64,000 nucleotides of DNA from Collinsella aerofaciens (lineage in GTDB: Bacteria; Actinomycetota; Coriobacteriia; Coriobacteriales; Coriobacteriaceae). A model generated the notes under the pieces. It did not search any database. It had not been told where the DNA came from and saw only the letters and a program-made list of their open reading frames with translations. Made by a program: the position numbers and the translations under genes. Within the stretch, counting starts at the first letter, position 1. Each line of letters starts with the position of its first letter. Positions 46,083 to 53,246 of this stretch are shown piece after piece. The DNA lies in NCBI RefSeq assembly GCF_005844325.1, contig NZ_SPFY01000001.1, forward strand, positions 1 to 64,000. Direction: 5' to 3'.

Positions 46083-47049
46083 ACTTACCGTTCCCGAGGG
46101 TATTGACCCCTCGCGCGTTTTGGGTGCCGGCGACGGCGTCCTTCGTGCGCTGGAGAGCTCAGTTCGCGCCCACGTGGTCGCCCGTGGCGACAGCATCGCC
46201 GTGAGCGGTGACCCGGACGAGGTCGAACTGGTCGCGCGTTTTTTCGAACATGCCTTTCGTGAGGCTGCTTCCGGGCGCACGCTTTCTGCCGACGATGTCT
46301 CTCGCTGCCTGGCCGTATTGCGCGACGGTGAGCACGAGGCTACATCGCTTCGCGATGATGTGCTGCTTTCGTATCGCGGCCGTGTCATTCGCCCCAAGAC
46401 GCTCGGTCAAAAGCGCTATGTGGATGCCATCCGCTCGCATACCATCACGTTTGGCCTGGGTCCTGCCGGTACCGGTAAGACCTATCTGGCCATGGCGCTC
46501 GCCGTTGCCGCGCTCAAGCGTCACGAGGTGGGCCGTCTGATCTTGACGCGTCCGGTTGTCGAGGCGGGGGAGAACCTGGGCTTTTTGCCCGGTACCCTCG
46601 AGGAAAAGATCGATCCTTACATGCGTCCGCTCTACGACGCCCTTTTTGACATGATGGATCGCGAGCGCACCGATGAGCTTATGGAGCGTGGCGTGATCGA
46701 GATCGCCCCGCTTGCCTACATGCGCGGCCGCACGCTGAGCGATGCCTTCGTGGTGCTCGACGAGGCGCAAAATACCACGCCCGAGCAGATGAAGATGTTC
46801 CTGACGCGCCTGGGTTTTAACTCCAAGTTTGTGATTACCGGCGACCTGAGTCAGCGCGACCTGGTGGGTCGTCGCGGCGGTCTTGCCGACGTTGAGCGGA
46901 TTTTAGGCCGTGTCGACGATGTCGCATTTTCTCACCTCGAGCGTGCCGACGTGGTGCGCCATGCCTTGGTGGGGCGTATCGTTGAGGCATACGATGCTTA
47001 TGATGATGTACGCGAGAAGCGCGTGCACGATCGAAAGGAGTCCCGTTGA
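46063..47049 (+). CDS. phoH: PhoH-like ATPase
   Basis: PhoH-family P-loop ATPase, linked to RNA metabolism. The N-terminal region (1-110) is followed by Walker A GPAGTGKT (133-140), LTRPVVEAGENLGFLPGTLEEK, the Walker B segment VVLDEAQNTT and ITGDLSQRDL. 328 residues. The start is ATG 46063, inside mtaB; its GGGAGG is only 3 bases away, tighter than usual, and ATG 46045 is an alternative. phoH-ybeY-dgkA-era is a conserved Gram-positive order and supports an RNA-related role. Confidence 0.94.
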   Translation: MEASKIRLTVPEGIDPSRVLGAGDGVLRALESSVRAHVVARGDSIAVSGDPDEVELVARFFEHAFREAASGRTLSADDVSRCLAVLRDGEHEATSLRDDVLLSYRGRVIRPKTLGQKRYVDAIRSHTITFGLGPAGTGKTYLAMALAVAALKRHEVGRLILTRPVVEAGENLGFLPGTLEEKIDPYMRPLYDALFDMMDRERTDELMERGVIEIAPLAYMRGRTLSDAFVVLDEAQNTTPEQMKMFLTRLGFNSKFVITGDLSQRDLVGRRGGLADVERILGRVDDVAFSHLERADVVRHALVGRIVEAYDAYDDVREKRVHDRKESR

Positions 47050-47555
47050 GTGTATTGATCAGCAACGATGCCGAGCTCGATACGCTGCTCGACGCGCAGG
47101 AGGTAGAGCACATCTGCGAGGTCGTGCTTACCGCCGAGGGCGTTGAGCGTGAAGTTGAGATTTCCCTTTCGTATGTCGACGAGGACGAGATGCACGAGCT
47201 CAACCACGAGTGGCGCGGTATCGACCGTACCACCGATGTCCTCTCGTTTGAATGCGACTCGGCCTTTGATGAGGATATTCCCGCAGACAAGACGCTCGAG
47301 CTCGGCGATATCATCCTGGCCCCGCAGGTCATTGCCCGTCAGGCCCCCGGCTTTGGCAATAGCCCTGCCGACGAGTGCCGCCTGATGCTCGTGCATGGCA
47401 TGCTGCACCTGCTGGGATATGACCATATTGAGGACGACGAGGCCGAGGTCATGGAGGCCCGTGAGGACGTCATCCTGCGCGATCTGGCGCTCGAGCGCGG
47501 CGAGGACCCCAAGCTGGTCCACGTCGGCCCCATCACCAACCACGCCCACGACTAG
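47046..47555 (+). CDS. ybeY: Endoribonuclease YbeY
   Basis: Zinc-dependent single-strand RNase for 16S 3'-end maturation and ribosome quality control. The three-His metal motif HGMLHLLGYDH lies near residue 118-128, with TDVLSFE upstream. The start is TTG 47046, overlapping the phoH stop, with GAAAGGAG seven bases before it. 169 residues, a normal length. A short acidic C-terminal tail follows the motif. Confidence 0.95.
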   Translation: MSVLISNDAELDTLLDAQEVEHICEVVLTAEGVEREVEISLSYVDEDEMHELNHEWRGIDRTTDVLSFECDSAFDEDIPADKTLELGDIILAPQVIARQAPGFGNSPADECRLMLVHGMLHLLGYDHIEDDEAEVMEAREDVILRDLALERGEDPKLVHVGPITNHAHD

Positions 47556-47564
47556 GAGCCGTCT

Positions 47565-47942
47565 ATGATTCCCGGATCGAACAAGGACCATCCGTCCTTC
47601 TTAAAGTCGTTCTCCTACGCCATGGAGGGCTTCGTCACCGCCGTCAAGACCGAGCGCAACATTAAGGTTATGCTCGCGGCGGGCGTTTGCACCGTCGTTG
47701 CCGGCTGCATTGTCGGCCTCGACATTGCCGAGTGGGCCACAGTTATCATCTGCTGTGGCTTGGTGATTCACGGCGAGCTGTGCAATACCGCTATGGAGGC
47801 GATCGTCGACCTGGCGACCCAGGAACTTCATCCGCTGGCAAAGCGTGCGAAGGATATCGCCGCCGCCTCCGTATACGTGCTTTCCATCACCGCCGCGATT
47901 GTGGGATTGCTGGTATTTGCCCACGCGCTCGACTTTATTTAG
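47565..47942 (+). CDS. dgkA: Diacylglycerol/undecaprenol kinase (DgkA family)
   Basis: Small integral membrane kinase; Gram-positive members phosphorylate undecaprenol, recycling the cell-wall lipid carrier. SFSYAMEGFVTAVKTERNIKV is followed by the catalytic ELCNTAMEAIVDL and HPLAKRAKDIAAASV, with three hydrophobic helices in 125 residues. It sits between ybeY and era as in many Firmicutes. Undecaprenol rather than diacylglycerol as substrate is inference from Gram-positive relatives. Confidence 0.9.
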   Translation: MIPGSNKDHPSFLKSFSYAMEGFVTAVKTERNIKVMLAAGVCTVVAGCIVGLDIAEWATVIICCGLVIHGELCNTAMEAIVDLATQELHPLAKRAKDIAAASVYVLSITAAIVGLLVFAHALDFI

Positions 47943-47954
47943 AAAGGGATTTCC

Positions 47955-49031
47955 ATGTCCGACAATATGCAGCCTATCGATGAAACTCTGGATGACGAGT
48001 CCCTGGATGCGGTGGATGCCGAAGCGGCCGAGGCATACGAGGAGATCGAGGAGTTCGACCCGTTTGAGGGCATGAGCGACGAGGAGCTCGACGCCCTGTG
48101 CGACGAGGACGACAGCCTCGCGGGCTTTGGAGACGTTGAGCCCGGTTTCCGCAGCGGCTTCGTGGCCCTGGTCGGCCGCCCCAACGCCGGCAAGTCCACG
48201 CTGCTCAACGCCTGCTATGGCAAAAAGGTCGCCATCACCTCGCCTGTGGCCCAGACGACCCGCCGCCGCATGCGCGCCGTCGTCAACCGTCCCGGCTACC
48301 AGCTGGTCTTTGTCGATACCCCGGGTATTCACAAGCCCAAGGACGGCCTGGGGTCCGAGCTCAACAAGAGCGCGCTGTTCGAGCTGAACGATGTCGATGT
48401 CGTCGCGTTTTTGATTGATGCCACCAAACCGATCGGCAGGGGAGACGCCTGGGTTGCCGAGCGCGTCAAGAGCGCCCGTTCTAAGAAGGTCCTGGTGCTC
48501 ACCAAGGCCGATGAGGCCGACCCCGCGCAGGTCATGGAGCAGCTTAAGGCAGCGCATGAGCTTATGGAATACGACGACGAGATCGTGACCTCGTCGGTGA
48601 AGAACTTCAACGTCGACGCCTTCATCGAGACCGTTGCCCACTTTTTGCCCGAGGGCCCGCGTTGGTTCCCCGAGGACATGGGTACCGACGCTTCCGATGA
48701 GACGCTCGTTGCCGAGTTTGTGCGCGAGAAGGTCTTGCGCCGCACCCGTGATGAGATCCCGCACTCCGTTGGCGTGATCTGCGATGCGCTCGAGCAGACC
48801 AAGAAGGTGCTGCGCGTGCACGCCACCATTTACGTCGAGCGCGAGGGCCAAAAGGGCATCATCATCGGCAAGGGCGGCGAGATGATCAAGCATATCGGTA
48901 TCGACGCCCGTCGCGATCTTGAGCGCATTTTTGGCACGCAGGTCTTTTTGGAGTTGGACGTGAAGGTCAAGGCCGGCTGGCGTGACGACGAGGCCCAGAT
49001 TCGCCGCTTTGGCTATAACGCCGAGGACTAA
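47955..49031 (+). CDS. era: GTPase Era with acidic N-terminal extension
   Basis: Ribosome-assembly GTPase binding the 3' end of 16S RNA. G1 GRPNAGKS (74-81), QTTRRRMRAVV (G2), DTPGIHKP (G3) and LTKAD (G4, normally NKxD) precede the C-terminal KH domain with GQKGIIIGKGGEMIK. The first ~65 residues form an extra, very acidic stretch (about 25 Asp/Glu, no Lys or Arg until just before the GTPase domain) absent from standard ~300-residue Era. The ATG 47955 is preceded by AGAAAGGG, so the extension appears to be translated. Confidence 0.95.
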   Translation: MSDNMQPIDETLDDESLDAVDAEAAEAYEEIEEFDPFEGMSDEELDALCDEDDSLAGFGDVEPGFRSGFVALVGRPNAGKSTLLNACYGKKVAITSPVAQTTRRRMRAVVNRPGYQLVFVDTPGIHKPKDGLGSELNKSALFELNDVDVVAFLIDATKPIGRGDAWVAERVKSARSKKVLVLTKADEADPAQVMEQLKAAHELMEYDDEIVTSSVKNFNVDAFIETVAHFLPEGPRWFPEDMGTDASDETLVAEFVREKVLRRTRDEIPHSVGVICDALEQTKKVLRVHATIYVEREGQKGIIIGKGGEMIKHIGIDARRDLERIFGTQVFLELDVKVKAGWRDDEAQIRRFGYNAED

Positions 49032-49046
49032 GGACGCGCGGCGCGC

Positions 49047-49796
49047 ATGGCAGGCTCCCGGACATATCGCACGAAAGTGCTCGTGCTCGATAAGACTAAG
49101 CTCAAAGAGACCGACCTGATCTTGACGATGCTTGACGAGCGGGGGCGGCAGGTTCGTGCCGTGGCAAAGGGCGCCCGCAAACCCGGCGGACGCCTGGCTG
49201 CGCGCTGCGAGCTGTTCTGTACGGTAGATATGCTGCTCGCACATGGACGGTCACTCGACGTGGTTTCCCAGGCCGAGCTTATGGAGGCGCCGCTCGGCGT
49301 TGCGCCCGATTACGAGACGACCTGCGCCGCAAGCGCGATCGCCGAGGTCGCGCGCGTGTGCTCGTTCGAGGACGCCGAGGACCCGTTTACCTTTGCCATC
49401 ACGCAGCGAGCGCTTGCCCTGGTGGGCAGCGGGCTCGACACGGCGCATATGGATCTACTTGTGGCGGCATATGTCTTTAAGCTGCTGTCGCACGTTGGCT
49501 ATCGACCCGATTTTTCGGCCTGCGTGCTGTGCGGAGACCCCATGCTGTCGTATTTTTCGCCCCAGGCGGGCGGCCTCATGTGCGGGTCGTGCGCGTCGAG
49601 CGTTCCAGGTGCCGAACTGGTGTCGACCGGTGAGGCCGCATGGCTGCGCGCCCTCATGTCCATGACCTTCGATGCGCTTTTGGCCGAGCGAATCGACCCG
49701 CATACCGCAGCCTTTTTGCTGGGGCTTTCGCATGTTTGGGCTGCGACGCACACCGATCAGCGCCTCCGTGCGATGGAATTCATGTTGGGTCGGTGA
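49047..49796 (+). CDS. recO: DNA repair protein RecO
   Basis: Loads RecA on SSB-coated ssDNA in the RecFOR pathway. N-terminal OB fold (about 1-80, with RTKVLVLDKTKLKETDLI and AKGARKPGGRL), then a helical domain containing a Cys-rich zinc site CVLCGDP..CGSC. 249 residues, typical. It lies 15 bp after era, the common era-recO order. It would be relevant to processing of both damaged and imported DNA. Confidence 0.92.
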   Translation: MAGSRTYRTKVLVLDKTKLKETDLILTMLDERGRQVRAVAKGARKPGGRLAARCELFCTVDMLLAHGRSLDVVSQAELMEAPLGVAPDYETTCAASAIAEVARVCSFEDAEDPFTFAITQRALALVGSGLDTAHMDLLVAAYVFKLLSHVGYRPDFSACVLCGDPMLSYFSPQAGGLMCGSCASSVPGAELVSTGEAAWLRALMSMTFDALLAERIDPHTAAFLLGLSHVWAATHTDQRLRAMEFMLGR

Positions 49797-49898
49797 TGAT
49801 GCGCAGGCGCGGGCTGCTTGTGGTAACATACCGACCTGTTGGTACCTCGACCTTGGTTGCTCGCTCCACCGGCGGCTTCCCAGTCCGAGGCGAATCGA

Positions 49899-49914
49899 GT
49901 CGCCCGATGGCGAC
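49899..49914 (+). promoter_or_regulatory. rpsO leader hairpin
   Basis: GTCGCC-CGAT-GGCGAC immediately before GCAAAAAGAAAGG. An extended -10 (TGGTAACAT, 49821-49829) lies upstream, giving a leader of about 100 nt that includes this hairpin. S15 is autoregulated through such leaders in several bacteria; the link here is inference. Confidence 0.45.
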
Positions 49915-49934
49915 GCAAAAAGAAAGGTGAAACA

Positions 49935-50213
49935 ATGACTGTTTCCAAAGAGCGCAAGGCGGAGCTGACTGCCCAGTTCGGTAACACCCCGGTCGACACC
50001 GGCAACCCCAAGGTTCAGGTCGCCATCCTGTCCGAGCGCATCAAGGAGCTGACCGAGCACATGAAGTCCCATCAGAAGGACTTCCACACCCGTCGTGGTC
50101 TGCTCATGCTCGTCGGTCGTCGTCGTCGTCTTCTCTCCTACATCAAGAAGAACGACATCGTCGAGTACCGTGAGCTCATCAAGGCTCTGGGCATCCGCGA
50201 CAACATCCAGTAG
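49935..50213 (+). CDS. rpsO: 30S ribosomal protein S15
   Basis: Primary 16S-binding protein of the platform. The 92-residue product shows TGNPKVQVAILSERIKELTEH, HQKDFHTRRGLLMLVGRRRR and YIKKNDIVEYRELIKALGIR. The start is ATG 49935 with GAAAGGTG seven bases upstream; the open frame before it is the leader. rpsO followed by pnp is a widespread pairing; a terminator between them implies at least partial independence. Confidence 0.97.
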   Translation: MTVSKERKAELTAQFGNTPVDTGNPKVQVAILSERIKELTEHMKSHQKDFHTRRGLLMLVGRRRRLLSYIKKNDIVEYRELIKALGIRDNIQ

Positions 50214-50228
50214 GATTTGTACATGCTA

Positions 50229-50259
50229 AGAGCGTCCTGCGCAGCGGGGCGCTCTTTTT
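50229..50259 (+). terminator. Intrinsic terminator of rpsO
   Basis: AGAGCGTCC and GGGGCGCTCT pair in a 9-bp stem, followed by TTTTT. Confidence 0.88.
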
Positions 50260-50362
50260 GTGTAAGGGCGCGAACAATCACGCTCTGAAGCGTGGCGGGG
50301 GCAGGGGGTCCGCGTCACATGAGAAGCCCGCAGGCAAGGGGCCTGTGGGGTAAAGGAGAACA

Positions 50363-52609
50363 ATGACACTCGTATCCAAGACCTTTGAGCTGTACGGCAA
50401 GACCTACACCTTTGAGTCGGGCGAGCTTGCCAAGCAGGCCACCGGCGCCTGCCTGGTCAAGCAGGGCGACACCACGATGCTCGATACCGTGGTCGTCTCC
50501 AAGGAGCGCAAGAACTATGACTTCTTCCCGCTGACCGTCGACTTCAACGAGAAGATGTACGCTGCCGGCCGCATCCCGGGTGGCTACCTCAAGCGTGAGG
50601 GCCGTCCCAGCGAGAAGGCCACGCTCACCGCGCGCATGATCGACCGTCCGATTCGCCCGAGCTTCCCGGACGGCTTCCGCAACGAGGTGCACATCGTCGC
50701 TACCTCGCTTGTCGCCGACCAGGTCAACCCCTTTGACGTCATCAACGTCATGGGTGCTTCCCTGGCCATGACGCTCGGCGGCGTGCCCTTCGAGGGCCCG
50801 CTTGCCTGCGTGCGCATCGGCCGTAACGTGGAGACCGGCGAGTTTATCGTCAACCCCACCTACGAGGAGCGCGAGAACTCCGATCTGGACTTGGAGCTGG
50901 GCGGCTCCGCCGACTTCATCTCGATGGTCGAGGCCGGCGCCGAGGAGATCTCTGAGGACGACATGCTCGCCGCCATGAAGTTTGGCCAGGAGGCCCTTGC
51001 TGCCTTCTGCCAGGCTCAGGATGAGTTCGTCGCCGAGTGGGAGCAGGTCAACGGCCCCATCGTCAAGAAGGAGTACCCGCTCGACCAGCCCGTCGAGGAG
51101 GTCCAGGAGCGCATCTTCGCCCACTACGACGAGATGGCAGCCGCCTTGCGCGACGCCGACAAGCTCTCCCGTATCGGCAAGGTCGAGGCTCTGAAGGAGT
51201 CCATCCGCGCCGAGTTCACCGAGGAGGAGCAGGCTGCTTGGGAGCGCGAGATCCCCGTGGCGCTCAAGAAGCTCGAGAAGAAGGCCATGCGTACTATGGT
51301 CGTCGAGACCGGCGAGCGCGTCGACGGCCGTGCCGCCGACGAGATCCGTCCCATCATGGTGAAGGACAACTACCTGCCGCTCGTTCACGGCTCCGGTCTG
51401 TTCCAGCGCGGCCAGACCCAGGTGCTCTCCGTCCTGTCGCTCGGCATGCTCAACGAGGGCCAGCGTCTGGATACCATCGAGCCCACCGAGGGCAAGCGCT
51501 ACATGCACCACTACAACTTCCCGCCGTTCTGCACCGGCGAGACTGGCCGCATGGGCAGCCCCAAGCGTCGCGAGATCGGTCACGGCAATCTGGCAGAGCG
51601 CGCTCTGCTTCCGGTGCTTCCCGACGAGAACGAGTTCCCCTACGCCATCCGCGTCGTCTCCGAGGTCATGGAGTCCAACGGCTCCTCTTCGATGGCTTCG
51701 ACCTGCGGCTCCACGCTCGCCCTTATGGACGGCGGCGTGCCCATTAAGCGCCCGGTCTCCGGTATCGCCATGGGCCTGATCCAGGAGGAGGGTAAGACCG
51801 TGGTCCTGTCCGACATCCAGGGTCTCGAGGACTTCCTGGGCGACATGGACTTTAAGGTCACCGGCACCACCGAGGGCATCACCGCCCTGCAGATGGACAA
51901 CAAGGCCACCGGCCTCACCTTCGACATCCTGGCCCGCGCCCTGCAGCAGGCCAAGGAGGGTCGCGCCTTCATCCTGCAGAAGATGCTCGATGTGATCCCC
52001 GAGCCGCGCCACACCACACGCAGCACCGCTCCGCGCATCGTCTCCATCCAGGTCCCGACCGACAAGATCCGCGACGTCATCGGTTCCGGCGGTAAGGTCA
52101 TCCGCGGTATTCAGGACGAGACCGGCGCTTCGGTCGACATCCAGGAGGACGGCACCGTCTTTGTCGGCGGCACCGGCGAGTCCGTGGACCAGGCCGTCGA
52201 GCGCATCAAGCTCATCATCAAGGTTCCCGAGCCGGGCGAGGAGTACACCGGTCGCGTGGTCTCCATCCAGCCCTTCGGCGCCTTCGTCAACCTGCTGCCC
52301 GGTAAGGACGGCCTGCTGCACATCTCTCGCGTCGCCAAGGGCCGCGTGGAGAAGGTCGAGGACGTCCTCAACGTGGGCGACGAGGTCAAGGTCGTCGTCA
52401 TCGAGGTCGACGATCGTGGCAAGATCTCGCTTGATCGTCTGGATAAGCCCGAGGCCCCGGCTCGCGCCGAGGGTGCTTCTGAGGGCGACGGCGAGCACTT
52501 CCAGCGCCGTGAGCGTCCGCGTCGCGAGCGCTCCGAGCGCAGCGACCGTCCGCGCCGTCCCGGTGACAACGGAGGCCGCAAGCCTCGCCGTCACCACGAC
52601 GCCGAGTAA
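50363..52609 (+). CDS. pnp: Polyribonucleotide nucleotidyltransferase (PNPase)
   Basis: Phosphorolytic 3'-5' exoribonuclease. Two RNase PH domains (about 10-230 and 310-545, the second with catalytic LMDGGVPIKRPVSGIAMG) flank a helical linker; KH (GSGGKVIRGIQDETGASVDI) and S1 (about 625-695, GRVVSIQPFGAFVNLLPGKD) domains follow. A ~50-residue Arg-rich tail (RRERPRRERSERSDRPRR) is added at the C-terminus, perhaps binding RNA or RNase partners. The start is ATG 50363 behind AAAGGAG. RNase J lies 640 bp downstream, grouping RNA decay enzymes. Confidence 0.97.
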   Translation: MTLVSKTFELYGKTYTFESGELAKQATGACLVKQGDTTMLDTVVVSKERKNYDFFPLTVDFNEKMYAAGRIPGGYLKREGRPSEKATLTARMIDRPIRPSFPDGFRNEVHIVATSLVADQVNPFDVINVMGASLAMTLGGVPFEGPLACVRIGRNVETGEFIVNPTYEERENSDLDLELGGSADFISMVEAGAEEISEDDMLAAMKFGQEALAAFCQAQDEFVAEWEQVNGPIVKKEYPLDQPVEEVQERIFAHYDEMAAALRDADKLSRIGKVEALKESIRAEFTEEEQAAWEREIPVALKKLEKKAMRTMVVETGERVDGRAADEIRPIMVKDNYLPLVHGSGLFQRGQTQVLSVLSLGMLNEGQRLDTIEPTEGKRYMHHYNFPPFCTGETGRMGSPKRREIGHGNLAERALLPVLPDENEFPYAIRVVSEVMESNGSSSMASTCGSTLALMDGGVPIKRPVSGIAMGLIQEEGKTVVLSDIQGLEDFLGDMDFKVTGTTEGITALQMDNKATGLTFDILARALQQAKEGRAFILQKMLDVIPEPRHTTRSTAPRIVSIQVPTDKIRDVIGSGGKVIRGIQDETGASVDIQEDGTVFVGGTGESVDQAVERIKLIIKVPEPGEEYTGRVVSIQPFGAFVNLLPGKDGLLHISRVAKGRVEKVEDVLNVGDEVKVVVIEVDDRGKISLDRLDKPEAPARAEGASEGDGEHFQRRERPRRERSERSDRPRRPGDNGGRKPRRHHDAE

Positions 52610-52632
52610 CAGCCGTACATAAGCAGCTCAAC

Positions 52633-52664
52633 AAGGGCGACTCCTAAGGGGGTCGCCCTTTTGC
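52633..52664 (+). terminator. Intrinsic terminator of pnp
   Basis: AAGGGCGAC pairs with GTCGCCCTT around a 10-nt loop, followed by TTGCT; a short T-run. Confidence 0.85.
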
Positions 52665-52686
52665 TATTCTCGGCGGGGCCGCAGGT

Positions 52687-52770
52687 AAAGTTTCCTGCTC
52701 TACAGTCCTGCTCGCACGGAGAGCATATTAAGTGCTTTCCTTTGCGTGCGGAACTCGCGATAAACTTCAT
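52687..52770 (-). repeat. Hairpin repeat element, unit 1 (inverted relative to unit 2)
   Basis: An 84-bp element bounded by AAAGTTTCC and TAAACTTCAT. Its reverse complement matches unit 2 along both arms (GATAAACTT..CGGAACTCGCG and GAGCAGGACTGTAGAGCAGG). The centre is an imperfect hairpin: GAGAGCA/TGCTTTC inside CGCACG/CGTGCG. The loop sequence ATTAAG is shared with unit 2. Confidence 0.8.
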
Positions 52771-52925
52771 ATGCGTCCCTCCCGGGCGCAAGCAAAAGGG
52801 CTGGTTAATGCCGCTCGCTATTTAGTTAGACAGTCTATTCAGTAGTCAGATTACAGATCTGTAGATAGCCGCAGCAGCATCTTCCCAGATAAAACCGACC
52901 AAAATAAACCTGTCTCTATTTGGCA
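52771..52925. other. Spacer between the two hairpin repeat units
   Basis: No gene is visible. It contains the palindrome ACAGATCTGT (52853-52862) and a 7-bp hairpin AAACCTG/CAGGTTT (52906-52912 with 52924-52930). On the minus strand that hairpin is followed by ATTTT and resembles a weak terminator. A single GACCAAA (one TTTGGTC heptamer on the minus strand) occurs at 52897-52903. Confidence 0.4.
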
Positions 52926-53058
52926 GGTTTCCCGTGGGGCGGGCACTGATGAAGTTTATCGCGAGTTCCGCACGAACAGGAGGCCACTTAATGTGGCCTC
53001 CGTCGTGAGCAGGACTGTAGAGCAGGAAACTTCATCAGTGCCCGCCCCACGGGAAACC
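52926..53058. repeat. Hairpin repeat element, unit 2, flanked by a perfect 32-bp inverted repeat
   Basis: The arms 52926-52957 (starting GGTTTCCCGTGGGGCGGGCA) and 53027-53058 are perfect reverse complements over 32 bp. The 69-bp interior holds a second perfect hairpin, GGAGGCCAC-TTAAT-GTGGCCTCC (52979-53001), nested in CACGA/TCGTG. The whole can fold into a large cruciform. Unit 1 at 52687-52770 is an inverted, shorter copy. Confidence 0.85.
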
Positions 53059-53246
53059 GGCGGGATGGACCAGTTCAGATGGGGCTTTGATGCATGGGTG
53101 GTCTGTTGGTGGGCAAATGGGTATCATACTGAGGTTACTGCGTCGACTCTATGATGCATGTTTGTACGTTCCCGGCGGTCGGTTTGCCAGAAGCGCCCCG
53201 CCGGTTGTTCCAGACCCGTTTCGAAGAAAGGAAACCACACTAACCT
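53059..53246. other. rnjA upstream region
   Basis: No gene. TATCAT at 53122-53127 in GGGTATCATACT is a possible extended -10 about 120 bp before rnjA. The rest of the leader contains CCCGGCGG and CCGCCGG blocks (around 53170-53205) that could pair. RNase J and RNase E leaders are often long and self-regulated; that is only a suggestion. Confidence 0.35.

Noticed and set aside
52591..52791. Minus-strand ORF of 66 codons containing MKFIASSARKGKHL, with a related short frame in repeat unit 2
   Set aside because: It runs through the pnp terminator and repeat unit 1, and the unit-2 frame stops after 19 codons. The similarity is explained by the shared hairpin repeat, not by coding constraint.
52897..52903. 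GACCAAA (one TTTGGTC on the minus strand) in the pnp-rnjA gap
   Set aside because: Single copy with no phased partner.
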